A DNA stretch of 64,000 nucleotides from DATFJT01 sp965230755 (GTDB lineage: Bacteria; Bacteroidota; Bacteroidia; Chitinophagales; Saprospiraceae): NCBI GenBank assembly GCA_965230755.1, contig CBDDLT010000023.1, forward strand, positions 1 through 64,000. Direction: 5' to 3'. The position numbers and the translations under genes are program-made. Shown one piece after another: positions 7,925 to 17,223 of the stretch (position 1 is its first letter; every line of letters starts with the position of its first letter). Under the pieces are notes generated by a model. That model was not told the DNA's origin, ran no database searches, and saw nothing but the letters and a program-made list of their open reading frames with translations.

Positions 7925-8938
7925 ATGAAAAGGATCAATATATTTTATTTAGTTATTCTCGCGACTGGTCTGTTATTGTTCAGTTTGCTTCGTCCTGATT
8001 TTCACAGAGAATTATCCTTCTATGGTTTTGCTGAAAGTAGAGCTACAGAGATCAATTATAACTATCCGGTTGTCGTTGACAAAATACTAGTGAAACCAGG
8101 CCAAGCTGTTAAGGAAGGCCAGATACTTATGGAGCTATCAAGAAGAAAATCTAAGGAAACACTGGAAGATCAAAGTTTTCGGATTGCTGAATTAAAAGCT
8201 GAAGAAGCCCTATGGAAACAAAAGTTGCGAAATGAAATAGAGATTCTCGAAATCAATCTGCAAACCAGAATGGCAGAAGTTGAGGGAAAAATAGAAAGCA
8301 CGAAGAGAGAGCTAGAGTATAAAAAATCACTCGTTGAAAGTCTTAAATCCATAGAACCTATCAATGCAGAGTACAAACCTCTGGAAGATGAACTGAAAAG
8401 ATATGAAAAAGAGAAAGAAGATTTGACCAAAGAGCAGCTCTCTAAAATCAAGGGGCTCAAAGAAGAGCTCTCACTAGGACAAAATCCTTACCGAGAACAA
8501 ATCAGACGATTTATTGCCGAGAGAGAATTTGACGAGTCTCAAAAATTCCAACCCATTGTAGTAAAATCACCATCAGATGGATTGGTGGGCAATATTTCTT
8601 GTAAAGAAGCAGAACACATTTCTTCCTATTCTACTTTATTGACATTCTACGAACCACATTCCGGGATTATCAAAGGATATGTACACGAAGATCTGACCCT
8701 GGAAGTTGAAATAGGACAAGAGTTCTCTATCTCATCCCTCAAGGATGATTCAATAAACTATCCGGGCGTGGTCATCGGATTAGGATCAAGAATAGTTGAA
8801 ATTCCTTCTCGACTCAGGAAAATAGAAACCGTCAAAGCCTATGGGCGGGAAGTATTAATAGAGATTTCAAAAGACAATTCCTTTTTACAAAAAGAAAAGG
8901 TCAGTGTTTCCTTTAGCTCTAGTCATGAACCTAAATAA
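7925..8938 (+). CDS. HlyD-type periplasmic adaptor (membrane fusion protein)
   Basis: A 337-aa protein with one N-terminal membrane helix (FYLVILATGLLLFSLL), a biotinyl-lipoyl-like half-motif (NYPVVVDKILVKPGQAVKEG), a long charged coiled-coil hairpin from about 75 to 200, a returning lipoyl half (IVVKSPSDGLVGNISC) and a beta-barrel region. This is the architecture of adaptors linking an inner-membrane pump to a TolC-type channel. No RND, MFS or ABC pump is adjacent; the gene sits between a DUF4956 protein and a TolC-like protein in a tight operon. Confidence 0.8.
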   Translation: MKRINIFYLVILATGLLLFSLLRPDFHRELSFYGFAESRATEINYNYPVVVDKILVKPGQAVKEGQILMELSRRKSKETLEDQSFRIAELKAEEALWKQKLRNEIEILEINLQTRMAEVEGKIESTKRELEYKKSLVESLKSIEPINAEYKPLEDELKRYEKEKEDLTKEQLSKIKGLKEELSLGQNPYREQIRRFIAEREFDESQKFQPIVVKSPSDGLVGNISCKEAEHISSYSTLLTFYEPHSGIIKGYVHEDLTLEVEIGQEFSISSLKDDSINYPGVVIGLGSRIVEIPSRLRKIETVKAYGREVLIEISKDNSFLQKEKVSVSFSSSHEPK

Positions 8939-8945
8939 TATTATA

Positions 8946-10139
8946 ATGCGTCTTATTGTCTTTTGTCTACTTCTCCCTTGCATTTGTTTTGCACAGCAAA
9001 CCATCAATTCCGAGCAGTTTTTTGCCCTGGGCCTGAGCACTTATCAAAAAGACAATAAACCATTAGCAGAAGAAATGAATTTCCCTTGGATCGAACAATA
9101 TGAGTTTCGAACAGAAACGGATGAGTTCGACCTGGATAGACAGAGATATACCTTTAGATTATCTCCAAGCACCAAAAAAATTCGCGATGCCCAAAAGTCC
9201 ATTTACGATGAAATTAGAACCGCTCAGGATTTTGATGGTCAGGATATATATTGCGACTTAGTACTCTCACTGCATTTGGATTGGCTTTCTTTATTCATTC
9301 TAGAAGAGAATAAAAAGATTCTTGATGAATTGGCGGTCGTTCAAAATGATTATCAAATAGTCCATCAAAAAAAATTGGGTAGCTACGATTTTGATCCGGA
9401 AAAACTACTCAAACTCAGAACTGAAATGAGCGATGCCAAGATCGAGATGAACGAGCTCAAGTCAGAGGCAGATTTTCTTCTAAACAAGTATGGCATTGAA
9501 GATCAAGAACTGGATTTTCAGGGATTTCTTACCGTTGAAGAAATCTCAATGCAATTGTCTAAGTCAGCTCTTTTTTCACAAGATGAGAACAGCTTTATTG
9601 ATCCGGAAACGGAACATGAAAAGGAGTTGATTCAGAAAGAACTAGAGCTGGAGTTGTCAGAAAAAAAACAATTGGTCGATTTTATTCAGGTCCAATACAA
9701 TGGCCCGAATTCGGACATTATCCAGGAAAAACTATCCATAGGTATGGGCTTTCAACTCTCTAATTCCGGTAATAGAAAGTTGAAAACGCAAGAATTATTG
9801 ATTGAAAAACAGGAATTAGACCTTCGGACCGATAGAGATGCTCGTGAAAAAAAGGAAAAGATGATATCACTTGAAACCAAACTTAAAAGCGATCTGCTGT
9901 CTTATTACGAATTTCAAAGAGTTAAGAGTGAAGAAAGCGACCAATTGAAGGAAATAAGCAATAGTATCTCTCAAAAAGAAGGCACTTCGCCACTTCTATT
10001 GCTGGATATTAGAAAAAGGCAATTGTCCATGGAGTTGAAATCCCTAAAACGACAAGAGAGGTTGATGAAAGAATATCTGAAATACATTCATTTTTCAGCT
10101 CAAATGTGTGGGCCCGATTTTATCAACTACTTGGAGTAA
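8946..10139 (+). CDS. TolC-like outer-membrane efflux protein
   Basis: A 397-aa protein with a clear Sec signal (MRLIVFCLLLPCICFAQ) and almost entirely helical, coiled-coil-forming sequence with two similar halves (DAQKSIYDEIRTAQ ... KLKTQELLIEKQELDLRTD), as in TolC/OEP proteins. It is somewhat shorter than typical TolC family members. Start 8946 gives the best signal peptide; ATG 8925 would overlap the adaptor gene by 14 bp. With the adaptor it could build a trans-envelope conduit, with the DUF4956 protein as a candidate inner-membrane partner (inference). Confidence 0.65.
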   Translation: MRLIVFCLLLPCICFAQQTINSEQFFALGLSTYQKDNKPLAEEMNFPWIEQYEFRTETDEFDLDRQRYTFRLSPSTKKIRDAQKSIYDEIRTAQDFDGQDIYCDLVLSLHLDWLSLFILEENKKILDELAVVQNDYQIVHQKKLGSYDFDPEKLLKLRTEMSDAKIEMNELKSEADFLLNKYGIEDQELDFQGFLTVEEISMQLSKSALFSQDENSFIDPETEHEKELIQKELELELSEKKQLVDFIQVQYNGPNSDIIQEKLSIGMGFQLSNSGNRKLKTQELLIEKQELDLRTDRDAREKKEKMISLETKLKSDLLSYYEFQRVKSEESDQLKEISNSISQKEGTSPLLLLDIRKRQLSMELKSLKRQERLMKEYLKYIHFSAQMCGPDFINYLE

Positions 10140-10201
10140 TTGAGTTTTCAACCATTCCCATTACACTCTTCAATAATCATTGATTCTCAATGTGCAATTT
10201 T

Positions 10202-11650
10202 TCATTCTACTTTTACAATGAAAAGATTCTGTATCGTGTCGACAACAGAAAAATTGAATCTATCCATCAATAATTTTAAGTCTTTCTCTCGCTCTACGTA
10301 AACACATTCTCCTAGCTTAGCCCGTACATTATCAATAAAATGGATGTGATTATTCCTAGAACGAAGCATTTTGCGATAGAATTCTAAATTCGGGTGATAA
10401 TCAAAATAAGCAATAGAACATAAGGTCTCATCTTTCGTTCCAGTCCTATAAAGACCATGTAGAAAAAAATTCATTCTATCGTGCTTTTGATACTGGTGGT
10501 TCAGTTTTGTCTTGCTATACTTTCTGATGATGTTTCCATAAGGAACAACAAAGTAAAACAATGAGACCAACACCATGATCCACTTCATTAAGTCCCTTCG
10601 CAATTTCGGTCTCCAATGTTTAAGAACAACTGAAATGGACATTGCAGTTAAAATTGCCACGAAAGGAATGATCTGAAAATCATACCAGGCTAGCTTGGTT
10701 TTGGAAAAAGAAATTACGAGTAACTGGACCAATACCAAGCACCATAAATAAGACCCAAATCTTTTCTGAGATCGATTTCCCCAAGTAAAAATGACCAAGG
10801 GAGATAATAAAAAGATAAGCCACCAAAAGCTGTATCTCTTACTGCATAGTTGAATAAAAAAGAAGAACCAAGGTCTTTTGTGCCCTTCCAGAGTATTCAA
10901 ATACCTCCCTACTAACTCGTTGTTCCATACCGCCTCCAAATACCCTGGATTAACATGCTCTCTAAAAGTGTAATAAGTTCCAACAACTACCAGAAACACA
11001 AGTAAACCCAGATAAAAATATTGGTTTAAAAATAGTCTTCTGATATGTCCTCGAATTGCCGTAAAAATGGCCAAAGCCGGAAGAACAAATAGTCCTGCAA
11101 TACTCTTAGTGATGACCGCCAAAGAGAGAAACACAAAAAACCACAATAAATACTGTCCCTTTCCCTCTTCAAGAAAATTGTAAAATGTAAGTACTGAACA
11201 AAGCACCCATAAGCTCAAAAGAGCATCAAAATCACCGCTTTTGACACTGTGATGGTATTCCATAAATGCCGGAATCGTAACAAGAATGAGCGGGGCCAAA
11301 ACCCAACTTAATTCATCCTGCGAATACCTTCTAAGCGTCAACATTAGAATTATAACTATTATGGTCCCAGCCATTGCCGATGGTAACCGTAAGGCGAATA
11401 AATTAATGCCCAACAAATGAAATGAAAGAGCCTGCGACCAAATCAACAGCGGTGGTTTGGTCCCCCACATTTCCGGCTCATTACTATAGGTAGTTACGAT
11501 GCTTAGTCCATTATCATACATTTCATAGGCATTAATGGCACGACGGGACTCATCCCATAAATTGAGTGGTTTCTCTCCTAAATGATAGAATATGCTGATC
11601 GAGCAAATCAAAAAGATGCTCATCCGGAGGATGGTGGTTTTGGTAGTCAT
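10202..11650 (-). CDS. GT39/ArnT-like glycosyltransferase, polytopic
   Basis: A 482-aa integral membrane protein with about 11-12 hydrophobic segments. The first periplasmic loop has the PMT_2/ArnT-type signature LNLWDESRRAINAYEMYDNG and later WGTKPPLLIWSQALSFHLLG, where the acidic pair is the expected catalytic feature of C-family glycosyltransferases using polyprenyl-phosphate sugars. A soluble C-terminal domain ends the protein. Start ATG 11650; a start 7 codons upstream is possible. The sugar and acceptor are not readable. It stands alone on the minus strand. Confidence 0.85.
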   Translation of the reverse strand: MTTKTTILRMSIFLICSISIFYHLGEKPLNLWDESRRAINAYEMYDNGLSIVTTYSNEPEMWGTKPPLLIWSQALSFHLLGINLFALRLPSAMAGTIIVIILMLTLRRYSQDELSWVLAPLILVTIPAFMEYHHSVKSGDFDALLSLWVLCSVLTFYNFLEEGKGQYLLWFFVFLSLAVITKSIAGLFVLPALAIFTAIRGHIRRLFLNQYFYLGLLVFLVVVGTYYTFREHVNPGYLEAVWNNELVGRYLNTLEGHKRPWFFFFIQLCSKRYSFWWLIFLLSPLVIFTWGNRSQKRFGSYLWCLVLVQLLVISFSKTKLAWYDFQIIPFVAILTAMSISVVLKHWRPKLRRDLMKWIMVLVSLFYFVVPYGNIIRKYSKTKLNHQYQKHDRMNFFLHGLYRTGTKDETLCSIAYFDYHPNLEFYRKMLRSRNNHIHFIDNVRAKLGECVYVEREKDLKLLMDRFNFSVVDTIQNLFIVKVE

Positions 11651-11955
11651 AGTGTGTTTAAGTTTATACACTTAAAACATCTATTCGGGAAAATTTATTA
11701 TTTCAACAAGGATTCCGTCAAGTGGAGAGGAAAATCTAAAGTTTTTTGCCACCCATGCTCTGGACAGGTAAATTCAAGGAGGAATTAATTAATTGGAAAT
11801 GATCATATAAAGTCGAGCACCACTTATATTGACTATCAGTTGCTCTTTGCGTAAACTGCACATACCCTAAATACGTGAGCCAACTAGTTCAAGAATCAAA
11901 GTCTTAATTAAGAGCATGTCTAAGAACTCACAACAGCCTAATTATAAATTTTTAA
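11651..11955. other. Intergenic region, no gene seen
   Basis: About 305 bp between the ABC permease gene and the GT39-type gene, both on the minus strand. An imperfect inverted repeat (GTTTAAGT...ACTTAAAAC) at about 11655-11680 overlaps the upstream edge of the glycosyltransferase gene and might be regulatory. The remainder is AT-rich with stops in all frames. Confidence 0.5.
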
Positions 11956-13263
11956 TTATCCATTAGTAACCAGCCATCTCCACAGCTCCTTAAAGCTCGC
12001 TTTTTTTCCATACATCAGTATACCAACTCGGTATATTCGTCCCGATAGCCAAATAATCGCAATGACAGTCAATATTAGCAAGGCAATACTTAAGAGCAGT
12101 TGCCACATGGGTGGATTGAAAGCCAGTCGTGCCGGCATTACCATCGGACTAAAGAAAGGGATCATCGAAGACCACACTGCCAAAGGACTACTAGGGTTTC
12201 GAATAGCAGAAATCATAATATAAATACCAAAAATAATAGGGAGCATTACAGGTACAGTAAGACTTTGTGCCTCTCCCATATCGTCTCCTACAGCTGATCC
12301 AATAGCAGCAAATAAAGCAGCATACAAGAGATATCCACCGAAGAAATAAATTAAGAAGGAAGGCAGTATGATATGCCAATCTATCGTGCTAAGGGCAGAG
12401 TTGAACTCCAAAATTGTATCCTGCATATCACTATTCGGCAGACCTTCTGTCATAGCCTGCAAATCACTGGGGTTCATTGGATAAAAGATAGAAATCAGTA
12501 GACTCACCAACGGAAAGAAAATCACCCAAATCAATAACTGGGTCATTCCAACACCGCCAATGCCCAAAACCTTTCCCAGCATGAGTTCGAAGGGCTTCAC
12601 ACTGGAAACCATTACCTCCACAATTCGATTGATTTTTTCCTCCATTACTCCCCGCATCACCATACTTCCATAGATGGAAACAGCAAAATACATAATCATA
12701 CCCATTATCCCGCCCAGGGCAGCAGCAATGCCACTGTTAAGTGGACCCGCAGCATCTTCTTCATCGCTAAGGGCTTTAGTCTTCATTTTAATAGATGTTT
12801 TCAGTGTCTCAATGGTCTCTTCATTATAGTTTAAAGCGATAATCTTACGCTTACGTATCTTATCGGCCAACATACTCTCTAATTTCATAGCAATATCAGG
12901 AGCAATCGCATCATCGCTGTAATAACTTACTTCATGGGATCTTTTAAGAAGACTGTCTATTTTAGGGACATACAAAACACCTACATAATCTTTTTCCTCC
13001 TTAAGTCGCAGTTCATTCAACGCCTCACTGCTCAAGGCCGCATTAATCTTAGCTTTTTCGATATCTTCGGCTGTTACCAATCCAGCATTATCATCCTTGA
13101 TCAATATTTTGGGACTCTCATCACTCTGATACCCCAGAATGAATACTAGAATTACACCAAATACTACGATTAATACTGGAGTCAAAAAGGTAGTCAATAA
13201 AAAAGTCTTTTTCTTAACTCTGGTTAAATACTCCCGTTTTACTATTTCCCAAACATTACTCAT
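11956..13263 (-). CDS. ABC-2 type permease, NatB-like
   Basis: A 435-aa protein starting MSNVWEIVKREYLTRVKKK, a cytoplasmic start typical of NatB/ABC-2 membrane subunits. One helix follows (TFLTPVLIVVFGVILVF), then a large extracytoplasmic domain to about residue 180 and five or six further helices at the C-terminus. MVMRGVMEEKINRIVEVMVSS and the following LMLGKVLG are characteristic of the ABC-2_3 group. It lies 11 bp downstream of its ATPase gene. Exported substrate unknown; Na+ export by Bacillus NatAB is only the name-giving example. Confidence 0.88.
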   Translation of the reverse strand: MSNVWEIVKREYLTRVKKKTFLLTTFLTPVLIVVFGVILVFILGYQSDESPKILIKDDNAGLVTAEDIEKAKINAALSSEALNELRLKEEKDYVGVLYVPKIDSLLKRSHEVSYYSDDAIAPDIAMKLESMLADKIRKRKIIALNYNEETIETLKTSIKMKTKALSDEEDAAGPLNSGIAAALGGIMGMIMYFAVSIYGSMVMRGVMEEKINRIVEVMVSSVKPFELMLGKVLGIGGVGMTQLLIWVIFFPLVSLLISIFYPMNPSDLQAMTEGLPNSDMQDTILEFNSALSTIDWHIILPSFLIYFFGGYLLYAALFAAIGSAVGDDMGEAQSLTVPVMLPIIFGIYIMISAIRNPSSPLAVWSSMIPFFSPMVMPARLAFNPPMWQLLLSIALLILTVIAIIWLSGRIYRVGILMYGKKASFKELWRWLVTNG

Positions 13264-13274
13264 AACACAGCTAT

Positions 13275-14198
13275 TTAGATGGCTTCTACTGAGGCTTTTT
13301 GCTCATTCTGAACACAATTGATAAATACTTCATTCAAGCTCGGCAATACTTCATTAAAATACTTGACCTTACATCCAGCTTGAATAAAATACTGAATAAT
13401 ATTATTCGATGGGGTCCCTTCCTCGACCTTAAACTTAATTCTGTCATCGGAACGCTCTAACTCCTCAACCGTAAAGTCGGGCATCGCACCGATATAAGCC
13501 TGCTCGAATCCAATCTCGAAAACATTTTCTTTGAATTGATTCTTGATATTATCCACTTCTCCTTGTAATATGATACTACCATTATTGATCAATACAATTT
13601 CTTGGCAGAACTCTTCTACTTGTTCCATTCTATGGGTGGAGAAGATAATCGTTGTACCCTTCTGGTGTAGATTAAAAATCTCCGATTTGATTAATTCTGT
13701 GTTGATCGGATCCAAGCCAGAGAAGGGCTCATCCAAGATCATCAATTTTGGTTCGTGAAGCACTGTAGAGATGAACTGAACCTTTTGTTGCATACCCTTG
13801 GATAATTCTTCGATCTTCTTGTTGACCCATGTCTCAATTTCGAATCTTTTCATCCAGTACAGGATCTTCTCTTTCGCCATCTTTCTGCTCATTCCCTTTA
13901 ATCGGGCCAAGTACAACAACTGCTCTCCCACTTTCATCTTCTTGTACAAGCCCCTTTCTTCCGGCAAATAAGCTATCTCATTGGGGTGATTATTATTGAG
14001 TTCTTCTCCATCGAAAAGGACTTTTCCTTCATCAGCTCTGGTAATGGTCGTTATGATTCGAATCAAAGATGTTTTACCTGCCCCATTGGGTCCGAGTAAA
14101 CCAAAAATTCTACCTGGAGCAACGTCAAATGAAACCCCTTTTAAGGCCTGATGATTGTGATAGTTTTTAACTACATTTTGTATTGAAAGAATACTCAT
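13275..14198 (-). CDS. ABC transporter ATP-binding protein, NatA-like
   Basis: A 307-aa nucleotide-binding subunit: Walker A GPNGAGKTS, signature LSKGMQQKVQFIS, Walker B LMILDEPFSGLD, switch His in FSTHRMEQVEE, and a C-terminal extension of the DUF4162 type (residues about 215-300). It pairs with the permease gene 11 bp downstream to form an ABC exporter. Confidence 0.92.
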   Translation of the reverse strand: MSILSIQNVVKNYHNHQALKGVSFDVAPGRIFGLLGPNGAGKTSLIRIITTITRADEGKVLFDGEELNNNHPNEIAYLPEERGLYKKMKVGEQLLYLARLKGMSRKMAKEKILYWMKRFEIETWVNKKIEELSKGMQQKVQFISTVLHEPKLMILDEPFSGLDPINTELIKSEIFNLHQKGTTIIFSTHRMEQVEEFCQEIVLINNGSIILQGEVDNIKNQFKENVFEIGFEQAYIGAMPDFTVEELERSDDRIKFKVEEGTPSNNIIQYFIQAGCKVKYFNEVLPSLNEVFINCVQNEQKASVEAI

Positions 14199-14296
14199 AA
14201 AAAAAGCTTCGTTTCGAAATATCGCTGGAATATCCTAGCCTGCGCAATATCGCATTATTTTAGCAATAAATTAAATTGCTCTGAAGTAATAGCATC

Positions 14297-15235
14297 ATGT
14301 TTAGAACTGAGATTTTATTGGATGAATCCCCGCTTTCTATCGATCAGAAAAGCCATTTTTTGTTCTTGGGGTCCTGTTTTGCAGAAAATATTGGTCGCAA
14401 ATTAACAGATAGAAAATTATCGGTTAATATCAATCCGGCAGGAATTGCATTCAATCCCGGATCGGTGGCAGATCATATACTCAATGTCCCCTTCCACACT
14501 ATCAATGATCGCGATATCTGGCACAGCTTACAGCATCACAGTAGCCTATCTGCTGAGTCTGAGGGAGAACTATTGCAAAATATAGATAAAGCAGACCAAA
14601 GTGTTAGGAACTCATTGAAGAAGGCATCTTTGCTTACCATTAGTTTCGGTACCGCATTTTACTATCGTCATAAAAAGACGGAACAACGTGTCGCTAACTG
14701 TCATAAATTACCAAGTTCTGAATTCGATAAGAACATGATGACCAGCAATGAAATTATTCTATGCTGGAACGAAGTAATCGAACACCTCTCTTCTATCAAT
14801 CCCGATATTCAAATTGTATTCACTGTTTCTCCGGTTCGACATATCAAAGATGGACTGATCGAAAACAATAGGAGTAAATCAAGGCTCTTAGAAGCAGTTC
14901 ACAAATTGGTCGATGCTCATCAACATTGTCGTTATTTCCCTTCTTACGAAATTATGATGGACGACTTGAGGGACTATCGTTATTATGCCAATGATATGCT
15001 CCATCCCTCTGACAAAGCGGTGGAATATATTTTCGAAAAGTGGAAAAGGGTGTATTGCGATGCAGAATTTATAGAATTCCTAGATGATATGGAAAAGTAT
15101 CAAAAAGCCTTACAGCATCAATCGAGGTTTGGTTTTGGAGAAGACCATGATCGACATCAGGAGTATTTGAGGAAGGAAAGGATTAGGTTGGGGGAGCTAT
15201 ACCCGGGCTTCGACTTCGCTCAGCCCGATATGTGA
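14297..15235 (+). CDS. GSCFA-domain protein
   Basis: A 312-aa protein of the GSCFA family, named for the motif seen here as FLFLGSCFAENIGRKL. The family is SGNH-hydrolase-like: the Ser of GSCFA, TFGTAFYYRH, TVSPVRHIKDG and the DMLHPSD block (DxxH type) fit the order of SGNH blocks, so an esterase or acyl-hydrolase role is plausible but unproven. The last residues (GFDFAQPDM) are encoded by a dispersed palindromic repeat (15204-15227), so the C-terminus has been extended or replaced by repeat DNA. It is divergent from the NatA-like gene. Confidence 0.85.
   Translation: MFRTEILLDESPLSIDQKSHFLFLGSCFAENIGRKLTDRKLSVNINPAGIAFNPGSVADHILNVPFHTINDRDIWHSLQHHSSLSAESEGELLQNIDKADQSVRNSLKKASLLTISFGTAFYYRHKKTEQRVANCHKLPSSEFDKNMMTSNEIILCWNEVIEHLSSINPDIQIVFTVSPVRHIKDGLIENNRSKSRLLEAVHKLVDAHQHCRYFPSYEIMMDDLRDYRYYANDMLHPSDKAVEYIFEKWKRVYCDAEFIEFLDDMEKYQKALQHQSRFGFGEDHDRHQEYLRKERIRLGELYPGFDFAQPDM
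15204..15227. repeat. Dispersed palindromic repeat, copy 1
   Basis: CGGGCT-tcgacttcgctc-AGCCCG: 6-bp arms around a 12-nt loop. A near-identical copy lies at 59809-59830. Similar 'ttcgacttcgctca' palindromes are widespread in Bacteroidota genomes. This copy is translated as the end of the GSCFA protein. Confidence 0.75.
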
Positions 15236-15390
15236 ATAGAACCTGTCTTAGACGGCCTTTAGAATAAATATGTTTCCTGACATCACTATTGGCATTGATT
15301 TTTATGCTGAACATACAAGACTTCAATGACGTATGCAGCGTTTTCTGTCCCAAATTGTATTATCTTGAAAGAACATACAAACCTAGTAAT

Positions 15391-16557
15391 ATGAACCGTC
15401 TAGCATTTCTGTTTATCATCCTGCCTGTTTCACTATTTGCACAGATTATTTATATTCCTGATCCGTATTTTAAGGCTCTTTTGATAGAGACGGATTGCGT
15501 TTACGTACCTGAAGGGGAAGGGCTCTATAGGGGCATCGGAGATGTTGATCTCAACGACGATGGAGAAATAGACTCCATTGAAGCCGGATTCGTTGAAGCC
15601 TTATTTTTTCGAGAGGGAGATCCAAATGTTTCATCTATACAAGGGCTCGATAAATTTATAAACCTAAAACACTTAAGCATAAAAAATTTTGGTATTACAG
15701 ATTTCAACGCTGATGATTATGCCCTAATCAAAACTTTATCATTCAGAAATACGCCATTAAGTAATTTTAACGCCGAAAGATCCAATGGCCTGGAATGGTT
15801 GGTTATCGATAATTGCTCCATTGAATCAGTCCTTCTTAAGGATAAAGAAAAATTAAAAGTATTTTCCATTGAGGATAATGACTCTGTAATTGACAAAATT
15901 GGATTACATAATATACCGCAACTCAAGTATGCCAATTTACAAGGCAATCGAAAGGTTAACGAAATAGAATTCATTAATCTAAGGAATCTTCGATATATCC
16001 GAATCGGAAATAATAACTTAGAAAGTCTACGAACAAGCAATGTCCCGCTTGTCAAAGAACTAATAGCGCCAAATAATCAACTCACGGAGATCAATTGTTC
16101 TAGTTTTCGAATTTTTGAAAAACTTGATTGTTCCAATAATCCTAATTTGATAGAATTGAATATCAATAATGACAGGGATGAAGAAGTTTTAATTTCCGGG
16201 AATACCAGCCTGGAAAGAATTTGTGTGGACAACGACTCTAGAGAAATCCATAGAATAGAAAGTCTCTTGAACTCTGAAAATCTGGAAGCTGAGGTATACA
16301 CAGATTGTTTGGTCAATAACGAGGAAGAAGAACCTGAAAATGTTATGATTGTTTACCCCAATCCCACAAAAGACTTTCTTCATTTCACCGAGAAGAGTAT
16401 TACTCGAATCGAAGTCCATAATCAATTAGGAGTATTGGTAAGGCGAATCGAACGTCCAGTTTCGCCAATAAATGTAAGTGAGTTCGTGCCGGGAATCTAT
16501 TTGTTAAAGGTTTTCAATCGGGAAGGAGCAATTTCAACTGTTTTTAGAAAACAGTAA
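15391..16557 (+). CDS. Secreted leucine-rich-repeat-like protein with T9SS sorting domain
   Basis: A 388-aa protein. Signal peptide MNRLAFLFIILPVSLFAQ supports the start at 15391; the frame is open further upstream without a better start. After a typical N-terminus (IYIPDPYFKALLIETDCVY, then DVDLNDDGEIDSIEAG) comes a run of irregular leucine-rich repeats (GLDKFINLKHLSIKNFGITD and onward to about 290). The last 75 residues (VMIVYPNPTKDFLHF ... GIYLLKVF) form a type A T9SS C-terminal domain. It is probably exported across the outer membrane and surface-attached or released; partner unknown. Confidence 0.85.
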   Translation: MNRLAFLFIILPVSLFAQIIYIPDPYFKALLIETDCVYVPEGEGLYRGIGDVDLNDDGEIDSIEAGFVEALFFREGDPNVSSIQGLDKFINLKHLSIKNFGITDFNADDYALIKTLSFRNTPLSNFNAERSNGLEWLVIDNCSIESVLLKDKEKLKVFSIEDNDSVIDKIGLHNIPQLKYANLQGNRKVNEIEFINLRNLRYIRIGNNNLESLRTSNVPLVKELIAPNNQLTEINCSSFRIFEKLDCSNNPNLIELNINNDRDEEVLISGNTSLERICVDNDSREIHRIESLLNSENLEAEVYTDCLVNNEEEEPENVMIVYPNPTKDFLHFTEKSITRIEVHNQLGVLVRRIERPVSPINVSEFVPGIYLLKVFNREGAISTVFRKQ

Positions 16558-16585
16558 GTCCACTCGAAATAAATTCTCCTTTTGC

Positions 16586-17050
16586 CTAGTCATTACCGTC
16601 TATGAGATGAGGCAATCGTTCCACTATTTTCGAATAATCCTTTTCCAATAATTCTACATAGCTAACAGAAGGTTTACCTATCAGAAGACGCTTGTGTTTC
16701 TCTTTCCCTAAAAAAAGAACCTTCTTGGTGACATCACTCACTTCTACAAAATCCTCCCAAGGCACTAAAATGCCTAGTTCCTCTGGTTTTACTTCAAGCT
16801 TCAAAACAAATACTCTTGATCTAAGCCTAATGAGCAATCCCTCTGGCGAGTCATACAGAATTAGCAGGTTCTTGAATCCGGTTCCTCCTAAATCACACCA
16901 GAATATTGCCAGCTTCTTCGCATTAAGCTCTTTGGCCGTTAATGCTGTTTTATACTCTTTTTGTAGTTGGGACCATCCTGATTTTTTTATCAACCACCCC
17001 ATCTGTATTAACGAGGCAATCAGTAAAACAACAACAATAAAAGTGGTCAT
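16586..17050 (-). CDS. Hypothetical protein with one membrane anchor
   Basis: A 154-aa protein with an N-terminal hydrophobic helix (TTFIVVVLLIASLIQMGWLI) and a mostly beta soluble domain containing LLILYDSPEGLLIRLRSRV and LGILVPWEDFVEV. I do not recognise a family. It stands alone, convergent with the LRR-type gene and divergent from the oligopeptidase. Confidence 0.6.
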   Translation of the reverse strand: MTTFIVVVLLIASLIQMGWLIKKSGWSQLQKEYKTALTAKELNAKKLAIFWCDLGGTGFKNLLILYDSPEGLLIRLRSRVFVLKLEVKPEELGILVPWEDFVEVSDVTKKVLFLGKEKHKRLLIGKPSVSYVELLEKDYSKIVERLPHLIDGND

Positions 17051-17075
17051 ATTGAATTAGTTTGAATAAGATTCC

Positions 17076-17186
17076 GAATATATCACCCCGGGCCCTAACA
17101 TTATTAATTTTTCATTATCCATTAATGTTTTGAATATTTCTTCCCAGGTCCAAACATTGTTAATTTTTCATTATCCATTATTAATT
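17076..17186. repeat. Imperfect tandem duplication, unit about 56 bp
   Basis: Two adjacent copies share the words gaatat, cc(c/a)ggncc and aacatt and an identical AT-rich 21-bp block (17104-17124 and 17160-17180). The duplication fills most of the gap before the oligopeptidase gene. Related AT-rich words occur near 11950 and 54610. Confidence 0.6.
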
Positions 17187-17223
17187 AATTACACCATTCC
17201 CTATTTTGCACAAAAGCTATATT

